Below, one piece after another: positions 54,773-63,717 of a stretch of DNA of 64,000 nt; the stretch's first letter is position 1, and each line of letters opens with the position of its first letter. The notes beneath the pieces are model-generated. The model made no database searches, was not told where the DNA came from, and saw only the letters and a program-made list of their open reading frames with translations. The translations under genes and the position numbers were made by a program. The stretch comes from Io17-Chloro-G2 sp965226915 (GTDB lineage Bacteria > Chloroflexota > Dehalococcoidia > Lucifugimonadales > UBA3495). The stretch lies in contig CBDDEJ010000006.1 in assembly GCA_965226915.1 (NCBI GenBank), forward strand, positions 1 through 64,000, in the 5' to 3' direction.

Positions 54773-55553
54773 TCCTTAGCCCGCCGGTCATACTCCTTCA
54801 TTCATTTCCAACTGACCCAGCACGGCCAAGCGGCTATCTCAACCCCATGGCGTCAAAAATAGAACATCTTTCGACAAGTTCAGGACGAAGGGGGATTTGG
54901 TGAGCAACGCTCCCAGGCGCATTTGCCAGCGTTGAACTTGAAATCCAAATCCCCAGCGGGTCGAGAGATGGACGGGAATGTAAATAAGCCTTTCTTATCA
55001 TGGGGCTTTTTTTTGCAAGATTTTTCCGCCACCACCCCGAATAAGCTGCCCCGGAACCAAGCAGATCACCCAGGGCCGGCGTTCGCTAAAATCGTTTGAT
55101 TTTCCGGGTTGCAAATTGATTAACTGGTTGCGGCAATTGAGCGGCTACCAATCCAAGCAAACGCACAGAAACAACCTGGTGACATAGCCTTGTGACTAGC
55201 CTGTGGCCGCCTTGTCATAAGCGTGGTTACTTCAGTAACCAACCGGGCTCAATGGGTAATCAACGGTCACCATTAACCCGATGAAGACCTGAGAAAGGGG
55301 TTAGTCGGGGTCAACAGGGCGAAAACTATAGAAATTCCGCCAGCGTACCGTTCGAGAATTTCCCTGAATTTTTCGGATTACAAAATTAAGTAACTGCAAG
55401 TAACAAACGTAAAATCACGGTTGTAACCGCACATTACCAACCTAGTGACTACAGTAACTGTAACGGTTGCTCTAATCCAGTTAGAATTCCAAAGCAAGTC
55501 GGTTGCGCCGGCGCCATCAAACAGGATTTTTTTGTTTGTAGGGTTGGTGTTTT
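54773..55553. other. Non-coding region with GTAAC-rich repeats
   Basis: About 780 bp without a gene. A weak terminator (AAGCC, 12 bases, GGGCTTTTTTTT) lies at 54988-55015. Between 55190 and 55470 the sequence is unusually rich in GTAAC/GTTAC and GTGAC: a palindrome GGTTACTTCAGTAACC at 55225-55240, GGGTAATCAACG with CATTAACCC, and CAAGTAAC, ACAGTAACTGTAACGG. These look like clustered protein-binding sites. No open frame is convincing here. Confidence 0.5.
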
Positions 55554-56042
55554 GTGCAGATTCCGGCCAGAGTCAAAGCCGGTCAAGTGGATGGGGAGAT
55601 ATCCGAAATCACCCAATATCGGGTGAAAAAAAGTATTAAGCGGTTCCGGAACCTCAGCTTTCCGGAATGGAGTGACTTGCGCATTGAGTTGCAGATGGTC
55701 CACCCCAGATACGATGTCTATTGGATGGAGCTACAACGGCTTGAACTGCAAAGGGAAGCCAAACGGAAGCATATTGAAGACTTGTTGGCAGTAGTGGGAA
55801 GGTTGAAAGCGGACCTGGTGATGGATGTTGGGGATTCGGTCTTAGTGCAGGAAAGCCTAGTTCCCCTCAAATTCGTGGCCAGAGACGGGGCAGTGGAGTG
55901 GCATGACGATAAACTGCCTGCCGTATGGCTGGTCGAACGCACCGGCGACGTAAAAGTATCCTTTTCAATTGAAAGACGGGACCCATTGTTCCCGGCGATG
56001 ACAGAGCATCTACCGCCCGAAATAGTTAAGACTTTGGTGTAG
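55554..56042 (+). CDS. Hypothetical protein at the start of the accessory island
   Basis: A 162-residue protein, GTG start, that I do not recognise. The first half is helical and basic (YRVKKSIKRFRNLSFPEWSD, then LELQREAKRKHIEDLLAVVG), and the second half is beta-rich and acidic. No Cys, signal peptide or catalytic motif. It follows the repeat-rich region and precedes an integrase remnant, so it probably belongs to an integrated element. Confidence 0.55.
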   Translation: MQIPARVKAGQVDGEISEITQYRVKKSIKRFRNLSFPEWSDLRIELQMVHPRYDVYWMELQRLELQREAKRKHIEDLLAVVGRLKADLVMDVGDSVLVQESLVPLKFVARDGAVEWHDDKLPAVWLVERTGDVKVSFSIERRDPLFPAMTEHLPPEIVKTLV

Positions 56043-56056
56043 CTTACCACACCACG

Positions 56057-56278
56057 TCATGCCGGGGCCATTTGCTTGTCAACGCGACCAATCTCTGATC
56101 CTGTCGAATGCGGTCCCCGTCCAGCCGGCCCGAGGGACAGGCACTCGGACACCCGGAGTCCGGTCCAAAGCATGATACGCATGGCCATCCGGACCAAGTA
56201 GCTCGGTGCGACCGCAACCAGCGCCGCGGCCTCCTCCAAGGTGAAGTAGTCGGGAAGTTTCCTGGGTTTTCTTGCCAT
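56057..56278 (-). pseudogene. Tyrosine recombinase (integrase) fragment
   Basis: The frame begins MARKPRKLPDYFTLEEAAAL and reaches MRIMLWTGLRVSECLSL, the first conserved Arg box of phage-type tyrosine recombinases. After this the frame is lost, though a shifted frame continues with RQDQRLVALTSKW. The catalytic C-terminus with the second Arg and Tyr is missing. It marks the edge of a decayed integrative element. Confidence 0.65.
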
Positions 56279-56745
56279 GGCAAGGACTGGTTGATGGGAT
56301 TTCCGAAACTCACTCTAGAGAACCCGGTGGACCGGGGCAAGCGGGTCAGGCGTGATTCCAGGGCGTAGACCAAACGGTTGGTTGCGGAAACCCCGGATTT
56401 CCGCAAGGGACTTATGACTTATGCTCCTGGAAGAAAGGTGTTCACCCAGCCTGGCTCTGTTGCCCCTACTGATTTTCGACCGTGCGCCACCCTCTTGATG
56501 CAGAACTGTCCATTGAAGAATGGCCTTCTAGTCACAATTCCGATGATTCCAGGCATCGGTCGAGTTTCCGGAAAACGTATACCCGAGTTATGGGTTATCT
56601 GTAACACTACATCGGGACCAACCGGTGCCAACAGGAAGGCAGTTCCAGCGGTGCTCCGGGTCCCAGCGCTTTCGTCTGCGGAACGTCGCCCTAGACCACG
56701 ATTCCATATACCGGGATGTCGGTGTTTCAGGTTCTACATATTGCT
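56279..56745. other. Intergenic region between integrase fragment and DUF4238 gene
   Basis: About 470 bp. A rightward open frame (56378-56749) lacks a ribosome site and motifs, and I do not accept it as a gene. Nothing else was recognised. Confidence 0.4.
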
Positions 56746-57705
56746 TTAAACGAGAGAATCAATAATTCGGCGCGTTGATGGCCGCGATAGGGATGGTTTG
56801 TTCGCGAGGTTTTGGAGGTCTGCATCTGACTTAGCCACCAAGAATTGTTTGGACTCCCACGCGATCAAGTCATTTAGTTCTTGCACGATTTCGCTGGTGA
56901 TGCTCCCTGAACGTAATCTGTAGGTTTTAGGCGACAGCACGCAGGACAGGTAGGGAGATAGAGGGTAGTAAAAAGCGAGCTCTTTCGTTTCACTGCCATC
57001 TCCAGTACCCATGAGGTCAACTACCGGCTGGTCTCCCGTGATAAATCCAGGGTCATTTCTATTCTCCGCGAACACAATTTCAAATTCTTCCCTATCTACA
57101 AAAAGAGTAGCTCCCACATTCTCAGCACCCATGTAGCTGATTAAATTCCTGAGTCGACCAAAATCATTATCAGAGAACGCTTGACCAAGGGCTTGTCCAA
57201 TCGCTTCACGAGTGGGTTCGGTACGGAAATACTGATGGGCAATGAAGTGGAAAAACAAGATTGCATCATCATAACTATCCAGGAAATCAGTCCGTTTTTG
57301 GCGCAATTCTGCGAGGATGGGTACTGCAACGTTTTCTGTGTTGGTATGCAACTTGTCTATGAACTCAATGGCAAGCCCTTTAACAAGCCGTCTATCCCTA
57401 TCTGGAACTCCACTACCGTTTTGAATCAATTCGTTTGCGTGAGAAATACACGCCCACGTAGCAACGAGTTTCCGATGATAGGCTCTTAAAGTTTCGTGGC
57501 CGGTCCGTTCAATGAAAAGTTCGAGGAGACGCACGTCAGCTTTTGTAATTTGGGGCAACTTATAAGTGTCCCTGACTACCGTCAAATTAATTGGGTTAGT
57601 GGGGGGAAGTACCTCGCCGTTCCGTGAGGAATGTACCAAATGCCTTTGGTCTTCCCATGCTTCAAGATAGTGGCACCATACCGTGTGTGGCCTGCGAGTA
57701 GTCAT
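56746..57705 (-). CDS. DUF4238 domain protein
   Basis: A 319-residue protein with the DUF4238 layout: an N-terminal HTVWCHYLEAWEDQRHLVH start, a helical middle (AFSDNDFGRLRNLISYMG), then GFITGDQPVVDLMG and ELAFYYPLSPYLSCVLSP. DUF4238 has no assigned activity. The conserved FITGDxPV and FPLSP motifs are present and the length is normal. Its lower GC and position beside an integrase remnant suggest transfer. Relatives are scattered in accessory regions. Confidence 0.78.
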   Translation of the reverse strand: MTTRRPHTVWCHYLEAWEDQRHLVHSSRNGEVLPPTNPINLTVVRDTYKLPQITKADVRLLELFIERTGHETLRAYHRKLVATWACISHANELIQNGSGVPDRDRRLVKGLAIEFIDKLHTNTENVAVPILAELRQKRTDFLDSYDDAILFFHFIAHQYFRTEPTREAIGQALGQAFSDNDFGRLRNLISYMGAENVGATLFVDREEFEIVFAENRNDPGFITGDQPVVDLMGTGDGSETKELAFYYPLSPYLSCVLSPKTYRLRSGSITSEIVQELNDLIAWESKQFLVAKSDADLQNLANKPSLSRPSTRRIIDSLV

Positions 57706-58725
57706 TTTACGGTTCTCATCCTCCAGACAGCTATTGCCAAGAGTATCCAGACTCTACCAACAACCAGACCCTCGGTGCTTTCTTTCCTGCAATTGTGGAC
57801 TCAGCCTTCTCAATGCGGAGACCTGTAACATACTGCCCTGTCAAGGCAGAGATGAACAGTGCGATTCATGACCCCGCTCCCAAAGATGGAAATACCACCG
57901 GTGTCCCCCGGGAGTCGCGGCTATGGCAGGCCCATCAGGCTATCCCTGGTCCCGTGCGCCAAGTAGAAACCACTCCCGGTCCGTCAATTGCAAACTCCAT
58001 CGACACTCATGCATCCATCGATCCCTGATTACCCCTGACCCACCCATAGCGGTCCAACAGTGAACTGCTTGGTCCGGCCCAGGTTGCCACTGAAGATGTC
58101 CTGTTGCGCTCAACACCCGGTGGGGTGAAAGACCAAGCCCGCTGTTCACCACGGGGCCGGCAGTTCTCTCCTCTCGTGTCGACCAGACCAATGCGTTGCA
58201 GCATCCATGGTCGAACGACCCAGAAGCCGGGTCTGTCACCCACGCCCCGGTCCTCCTTGTCGATGGCCTGATTTGTTCTGACTGTGCGGGACCTCGCCAT
58301 CAATCGTATGCCGGCTGGACCAAGAAGCACTGCCGGGAAGTCAACAAGTCCAGGACATGGAAACCCTACACCCACACGGTCGACTGAAGACCGGACTTGG
58401 GAAACGGTCCATCCGCCCGCCTTCTCGATACCCCCACCGCGAGGTCATCTTCGTGGCAATGGCTCAGGGAGGAATGAACCCGGCCGCAAACCCGGCCGGT
58501 TGGTCCAACGGCAACGTTCATTAATCGGCGGTGCGCGCCACCCCGCTTCTCAGTGATGAAGGGCGGGCCGGGCAAAGCAAGCAGGCCCGGCCCGTAGCTT
58601 CCCGGAGAATCGAACCGAAGAGTTCAGCCACAGGCGGAGGGCCGGCTCCTACCCAAGGCCGGCGCCGGAAGTGAAATCAAGACCGGATCCCTGTCTTCAC
58701 ATCATCCAAACAAGGAGGCCACAGA
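57706..58725. other. GC-rich non-coding region
   Basis: About 1 kb with no gene I can support. Codon-like open frames occur but lack ribosome sites or recognisable motifs. The only strong structure is the hairpin at 58564-58594. Confidence 0.45.
58564..58594. other. 10-bp GC hairpin
   Basis: CGGGCCGGGC, 11-base loop, GCCCGGCCCG: a perfect stem without a T-run, about 130 bp upstream of a small membrane protein gene. It may be a weak terminator or leader structure. Confidence 0.55.
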
Positions 58726-59076
58726 ATGAAAGACCATCCTGAAACACCGGAACCCAAAACCTGCCGCCTCATAGAGCAGGAGGAGGTCCAGGAACTCACC
58801 GGGCCGACGCTGTCCGGAGGAGCGTCCCTGTACGTGGGGACGTTCGTCATCCTCTGCACGCTTGGCGCCGCCATCCTGGTCATATATGAAGTCGCCGCCG
58901 CCGCCGCCGGCGGCCCCGCGGACACGGTCCATTCCATAGTAACGAACCTGTGGCACGCGGGAGCGGCGGCCCTCGTATTGACACTGGCCGCGGCCGGGAT
59001 ACCGAAGGCCGCCGGGTTCGTCGCCGGCCGTCTGCGCCGGTCGCTTTCCAGGTCCGAGGACGACAATTCCCGCTAA
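58726..59076 (+). CDS. Small two-helix membrane protein
   Basis: A 116-residue protein. The ATG at 58726 follows a perfect AAGGAGG. An acidic N-terminus precedes two hydrophobic helices (ASLYVGTFVILCTLGAAILV and AAALVLTLAAAGIPKAAGFV) and a basic C-terminus. No family was recognised. It stands first in a row of hypothetical genes that includes two NERD-like proteins, and might be a membrane partner of these. Confidence 0.68.
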   Translation: MKDHPETPEPKTCRLIEQEEVQELTGPTLSGGASLYVGTFVILCTLGAAILVIYEVAAAAAGGPADTVHSIVTNLWHAGAAALVLTLAAAGIPKAAGFVAGRLRRSLSRSEDDNSR

Positions 59077-59568
59077 CTAACCCGGACCCCATACAGAACC
59101 CCGAGCAGGGCCGCAAGGGCCTCAGCAAATCCGCAAGCCCCCTCCTGGTAGCAACCCGTTGGGAACACCTTCGCCAACCTCCTCGTTCCGCCGTCCGGTT
59201 CGGTTCGGCCGGCGGAACCCACAGCCATCCCCCGGGGCCGAAGCATCACTCCACAAGGTACGGCCGAGACTTCAGACAACGAAACGTTGCTGCGCCAGTC
59301 GTCCCGCCCGCGCCGGGCCTGCGTACCGTTGACTCCCCAACAGGTCCGTACGTAGACCTCTGAGTCAACCACTCCCCGCTGCGTCCGAACGCGGGTGCCC
59401 GCGGCGACGCAGACCTCAAATCCCAACTCCGAAAGGAGGGAATCAAATGAGACCACGCCGGTTTCACCCGCACCCTCGCGCCGATCCCGCTCGCACCAAA
59501 CGGGCCTGAACGGCCGCCCCGGCTACCTGCATCCTCAAAATACGAATAAACCTCAAGGATAAATTACA
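59077..59568. other. Intergenic region with a mini-ORF
   Basis: About 490 bp of GC-rich sequence. It contains the 20-codon ORF at 59447-59509 and no other gene-like feature. Confidence 0.4.
59447..59509 (+). CDS. Possible 20-residue Arg-rich leader peptide
   Basis: The ATG lies exactly seven bases after a perfect AAGGAGG. It encodes 20 residues, MRPRRFHPHPRADPARTKRA, then TGA, 60 bases before the NERD-like gene. Eight of its codons are Arg or Lys and four are Pro. It could be a regulatory leader or a chance ORF behind a strong ribosome site. Confidence 0.35.
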   Translation: MRPRRFHPHPRADPARTKRA

Positions 59569-60339
59569 ATGCAGACTCATCCCACAACATTCCCGTCCGA
59601 CCGCCGGAACGACCCCAAGCGCCGGGCTGAAGCCCGGGTCTTTGACGAAATCAACGCCAGCTGCCTCCCCGGCTTCGCCCACTACGAATGGCAGCGGGAC
59701 CACAATTCGCCCCAACTCGACGTTGCCTTGTGGCTCCTCAACGTGGGCCGCTTCGGCCTGGATATCAAGGGCGGCCAGTATTTTCTGAAAAGGGGGAAAT
59801 GGTACCTCAACACCGAAGACGGGCCTCAGAAGAAGAAGTGCCCGTTGGGGAAGGCCTGGGACGCCACCATGTCCCTCCACGACGACCTCGTCGGCATCCT
59901 GGAGCGCGAGGCCTTCTTCATCGCCGTGCTGGTATTCCCCGACATGGAGCCGGACCAAGCCATCACCGCCAACGCCGAGCGAAGCAACGTTCACGTGCTG
60001 TGGGGCACGGACGGCCTCGTGGACCGCTTGGAGCAAATCGCCGCTGCACGGGAGGTGTACAACCCGCCCGATGCACAGGACATAGCGCGGGAGGTGGCTG
60101 CCGTCACCGACGGCCAGGTCCTCTATGAACCTCCGGTCGACGAGCCGCCGCGCCAAGACGAGAACCCATTGGCGCCTGAAGTCACGCCGGAGTCCCGCAT
60201 GGAGATCGCTGCCGGCAGTATCACCGTCCAGCATGTGGACACGCTCAACGTCTACACGGTTTCCGGTTGGAATCCGGACTCCGCTGCGGTTCCGGGCATT
60301 GACGGGTTCCTGGACAAGGAGGGGCCGGCAGAAGGATAG
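59569..60339 (+). CDS. NERD-like nuclease-related protein, copy 1
   Basis: A 256-residue protein. The ATG at 59569 follows AAGGA at nine bases. Residues of about 20-80 match the NERD pattern: conserved Glu in AEARVFDEIN, Asp in SPQLDVALWLLNVGRFGLDI and KGG, resembling the PD-(D/E)xK-type core with an Asp in place of Glu in the DIK position. A middle region (FFIAVLVFPDMEPDQAI) follows, then an acidic linker and a C-terminal motif ITVQHVDTLNVYTVSG. Copy 2 at 61253-61947 shares the whole layout including that tail. It may process or sense nucleic acid. Confidence 0.6.
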   Translation: MQTHPTTFPSDRRNDPKRRAEARVFDEINASCLPGFAHYEWQRDHNSPQLDVALWLLNVGRFGLDIKGGQYFLKRGKWYLNTEDGPQKKKCPLGKAWDATMSLHDDLVGILEREAFFIAVLVFPDMEPDQAITANAERSNVHVLWGTDGLVDRLEQIAAAREVYNPPDAQDIAREVAAVTDGQVLYEPPVDEPPRQDENPLAPEVTPESRMEIAAGSITVQHVDTLNVYTVSGWNPDSAAVPGIDGFLDKEGPAEG

Positions 60340-60520
60340 CCACCTCTGCTCCATGCTGGTGACGCTCCGGACCCGGGGCCGCGCAAAACCGGCCCGGCCC
60401 CGGCAATGGCCTATAATGGCCCGATGGACCAACCGCCGCCAAGCGGCCCGCCATCGGCCGGAACTGCCCCAGCACCCTGCAACTCCTCGCCGGCAACCCC
60501 TCAGGACAGACGGTCCGCCC
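60340..60520. other. Short intergenic region
   Basis: About 180 bp, GC-rich. The frame of the following zinc-ribbon gene is open through it, so its start could lie here. No promoter seen. Confidence 0.3.
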
Positions 60521-60862
60521 ATGGGCCGTGAACCCCACTGGCTTGGACTCAAATTCAAGGGGGCCAGGGGTGACGACCTCGCCACCCGCGTCCACGCGAC
60601 CCTGGCCGGAGTGGGCATCATCCTGGACCTTGGCCGGATCACCTACATCGCATCGATTATGTTCGGGGAGGGGCTGGACGACCTGCACTGTGGCTACTGC
60701 GGTCACCGGGGCGTCCGCCATACCTGGGGCGTGGACGTCGGCCCTGACGGCTCCTACACTGTGGACCATTTCAACTGCCGCGACTGCGCCCAAGAGCGGG
60801 ACACCTCCCTGGTCGTCTGCTACATCCGCCCCGGCGGAGGGGCCCGCAGGGACGGATATTGA
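60521..60862 (+). CDS. Small zinc-ribbon hypothetical protein
   Basis: 113 residues from the ATG at 60521. The N-terminal half is alpha/beta (EPHWLGLKFKGARGDDLATR, IILDLGRITYIASIMFG) and the second half holds a zinc ribbon: CGYCGHRG and CRDCAQE. No known family was recognised. The frame is open upstream to 60125, but only the part after 60521 looks protein-like. It lies between the two NERD-like genes. Confidence 0.5.
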   Translation: MGREPHWLGLKFKGARGDDLATRVHATLAGVGIILDLGRITYIASIMFGEGLDDLHCGYCGHRGVRHTWGVDVGPDGSYTVDHFNCRDCAQERDTSLVVCYIRPGGGARRDGY

Positions 60863-61252
60863 GCGGCCTGTTTGACGTCAACTACCTTTGCCGGAAAGGA
60901 AGCCGCTGCGAAGGTGTCCTCCGCTGACACCGGAACATCCTCTCAGTCCGTGAACACCTCCCCCGGATTCCCTTCGCACACGTCCGCCGGCGGGCTTCCA
61001 CCAAGGTCGGCTGCCCAGCGCATGGCGCCATCAGTCCGGGCAGCCTGATTCGGCAGACAAACCCCCGACCTACCGGTCCATGACCTAAGCGACGAGTCTG
61101 CATCCCGTCCGGTTGCCGTGAGGCGACCAATGTTACTGCAAAAAATTGCCATCGTCCGGGGCGGCGGTTCTAGTGAGCCCGCCGCCGCCCCGGTCCTCCC
61201 TTTCCACCCGGACGGGCCAATCATGAAAAATCTCAAACAAGGACATCATCAA
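60863..61252. other. Intergenic region before NERD-like copy 2
   Basis: About 390 bp with no supported gene. A small ATG at 61223 opens the frame of the following gene but lacks a ribosome site. Confidence 0.35.
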
Positions 61253-61947
61253 ATGAACATTCAACCTCAATTTCCCCCACACCGGCGCCATGACCCCCTG
61301 GGCAACAGCGAGGCCGAGGCCTACGACCAGCTTGCCCGGAGCCACCACCCCGACCAGGCCCTCCACGACCTGGAGGCAGCCCCCGAGGCCCCCGAGTTGG
61401 ACTTCTGCGTCTGGCTCGAGGACCGGGCCCGTTTCGGCCTCCAGGTCAAGGGAGGCCGGTAATCCGTGGGCAGGAGCGTTCGGACCTCCGGACCGTCAAC
61501 GGGATGGACCACGTTCCCTGCCCTCTCACCCAGACCTGGGACGCCGCCATCGCCGTCCGGGATGCGGTGTACCGCGTCCTGGGCTTCAAGGTCTTCATCA
61601 TACCGGTGCTTCTCTTAACCGACACTCCTCCGAACCAGACCATCGAGGAGTGGGCGACGCAGCGCCGGGTCAAGGTGCTCTTCGGGGCCGAAGACCAGGT
61701 AGGCCGCCTGCTGGCACTGGCTGACAGGATGGAGATCAAACACCCTCCCACTGCCGATCACATCCGGAATGAAGTGGCGGCCGTGACCAACGGACTGGTT
61801 GCGCCCGCCCGGGATGGCGGCGGCCAGAAGGCGGTCCGGGAGTTCATAGCCAGACAGGTGGTCATCCAACATGTCGACACTGTCAACATCTACTTGACCT
61901 CGGCGAATGCCGATGGCCGTGACCCGCAAGGGCTGCCTGCAGGCTAA
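61253..61947 (+). pseudogene. NERD-like nuclease-related protein, copy 2, frameshifted
   Basis: A paralogue of the 59569 gene. The first part starts at 61253 after AAGGA (MNIQPQFPPHRRHDPLGNSE) and reaches LDFCVWLEDRARFGLQVKGG, where the frame ends at 61462. The second part is in another frame (CPLTQTWDAAIAVRDAVYRV to the end) and closes with VVIQHVDTVNIYLTSA, matching the tail of copy 1. The break near 61455 looks like a small deletion. Sequence before and after is well conserved in pattern, so the lesion is recent or a sequencing artefact. Confidence 0.6.
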
Positions 61948-62341
61948 CCCATCTCCACACCTCCGCCGGCCGCCCTCGGCCGGCCGGCGGGCCTGGCAGT
62001 GAGGAGGAATCTCCCTTTGGGGACTGTCCTCACCCCAGCGTTGGGATGTGCATTGTCGGGTGCTGGGAATCGGACCGGGAAGGTCGCCTCTGCTGCCTTG
62101 GCGTGGATGCCCTCGGGGACCATGCCGCGCTCGGTGGCGTTTCTCGGGCTGGTCAACCAGCAACTGTCAACGGCGCAGGGTTTGTTCCATCGAAACCGCA
62201 TCATCAACGCCATTGGAATTACGACCCTGACCCTTTGACAGGCGCCGGAACCATAAAAAATCAGTTGAGGTCGTAGCGGAGAAATTCCGTTGAATTCTTA
62301 TTGACACCACCTCAATGCCAAGCCAAACAGGAGAAGAAATC
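61948..62341. other. Intergenic region after NERD-like copy 2
   Basis: About 395 bp. A GAGGAGG at 62001-62007 precedes a TTG-started open frame of about 73 codons, but its product has no gene-like pattern. Nothing else was recognised. Confidence 0.35.
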
Positions 62342-63105
62342 ATGTCCAACGAATGGAAAGACCGGGTGATCCGCGGAGGTATCGTTGTGGTGGGCGCCAT
62401 GGGCAGCATCGGCGCCATGGTCGGGCTCACCGGCGTCATGGTCGGGTACCCCGGGGTAGTCCGGGCAAGCGTCATCATCCTCGCCGTGGCCGGACATGGG
62501 AGTCACAGGCGACTGGCACTGCAGCCACGTCATTTAGGACTTCTCCACTCTTGTTGAACCTTGAGAATCGCAGTCCCGACGAGTACAGGCGCCAGGTGGC
62601 GTCGTCCCTCACCAAAATGGCTTCACTTTTCCCGTCCATTGCTCATACTGGGGCTCTTCTGGACCGTGATCCGAGCATGCAACTCGTGGTTGTCAACGAG
62701 ACAGAGCATAACTTTACGGGCGTACGTGTCGAGGTGACCATCGAAGGAGATGTGTGGGCGTATCGGAGCGCCGAGGATGCTCAGCCCAAGATGCCAACGC
62801 CGCCTCGTGAATGGCGGTCGGGACCGTGGATAAACATGCCCTCTATCCAGTCGATCCCAACGGTAGACATTTGGGGGCCGCATATTGACAACTCTGGCTC
62901 CTTAAGCATTGAATTCCCAGATGTTGATATTCGGCCTGGAGAGCGAGTGGAGCTCTATCCCGTCTATCTGGTCTGCGATGTTAAGCTTGCGGGTGCGATG
63001 CTCACAGCACAGTGGACAGCTACCTCGTCGAGTGCAAATGGAGTCGCGCGAGGAGAGTTCCCTATCAAAGTTTCCTCAGAAATCTTCTCGCTAACCATTG
63101 AGTAG
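62342..63105 (+). pseudogene. Hypothetical membrane-anchored beta-domain protein, frameshifted
   Basis: The ATG at 62342 opens a frame with two hydrophobic helices (GGIVVVGAMGSIGAMVGLTG and GVVRASVIILAVAG), then the frame shifts near 62495. The continuation shows a helix (DEYRRQVASSLTKMASLF), then a beta-sandwich-like domain (MQLVVVNETEHNFTGVRVEV and SLSIEFPDVDIRPGERVELY) ending at 63105. The first part has the layout of the small membrane protein at 58726. Function unknown. One missing base would join the two parts. Confidence 0.6.
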
Positions 63106-63204
63106 CGAAGGTCAGGTCTCGCCGCCAAGTGGTACCTCGGTGCTTATACTCTTGTAACAGGACCTCCCAGCGAAAGGTTCAAAGGTCGATACGAGGAGGC
63201 ACCA

Positions 63205-63717
63205 ATGAGCACTTCTCAGTCTTCGGGGACCTTTGGCTATCCGGATGCGATTAGGTTGTTCGAGGATTTAGCTAGCTCTACCTGGGATTGGCTTGCGGAC
63301 GCCAAGCGTCTTGGTCTTGGTTTTTCGGAAGATACGGTTTCGGACTTAAACATGCTGCAAATCGCCCGTTCTCAAATCAACGAGGTCAAAGTCGGGGGGG
63401 TTACCAAGGGTCAAGAACGGTTCGTCGGCTTCGACTGGATGTGGTTAATTTCCGAACCCGGGGTCGGCAGAGCCATCTATGTTGTGCAAGCCAAGAAAAT
63501 GAGGTTGGACAATGCCCTGAGTTACGCTTATGGAAGCCTAAGATATCCCCACAATCCACCCTTTCAAATTGACATGCTGCAAGACTTCGCAGACTCGCTA
63601 GGCGCCCTATTCGAAGACCTCTTACTCCTTTTCTCAACCCTCGCCGGTAGTCTGGCACCGGCAAGTCGCGGCTGTAGCGGTCTTTGGGGTCGTAACCCGC
63701 GATCGCCCCCAACGTGA
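63205..63717 (+). CDS. DUF6615-like protein, 3' truncated
   Basis: The ATG follows GAGGAGG. Residues 1 to about 132 match DUF6615, a restriction-endonuclease-like family: FVGFDWMWLISEPGVGRAIY, YVVQAKKMRLDNALSYAYGS and PPFQIDMLQDFADS, with Asp in GFDW and QAKK as possible nuclease core. From about 63610 on the frame reads the complement of an amidase gene and is not native, so the protein lost its C-terminus at a junction. Confidence 0.6.
   Translation: MSTSQSSGTFGYPDAIRLFEDLASSTWDWLADAKRLGLGFSEDTVSDLNMLQIARSQINEVKVGGVTKGQERFVGFDWMWLISEPGVGRAIYVVQAKKMRLDNALSYAYGSLRYPHNPPFQIDMLQDFADSLGALFEDLLLLFSTLAGSLAPASRGCSGLWGRNPRSPPT

Noticed and set aside
56378..56749. A 123-codon plus-strand frame between the integrase fragment and the DUF4238 gene
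   Set aside because: No ribosome site, irregular composition, no motif.
62017..62238. A 73-codon TTG-started frame behind GAGGAGG
   Set aside because: The ribosome site is good but the product has no pattern of a folded protein and no similarity I recognise. The region may be a decayed gene.
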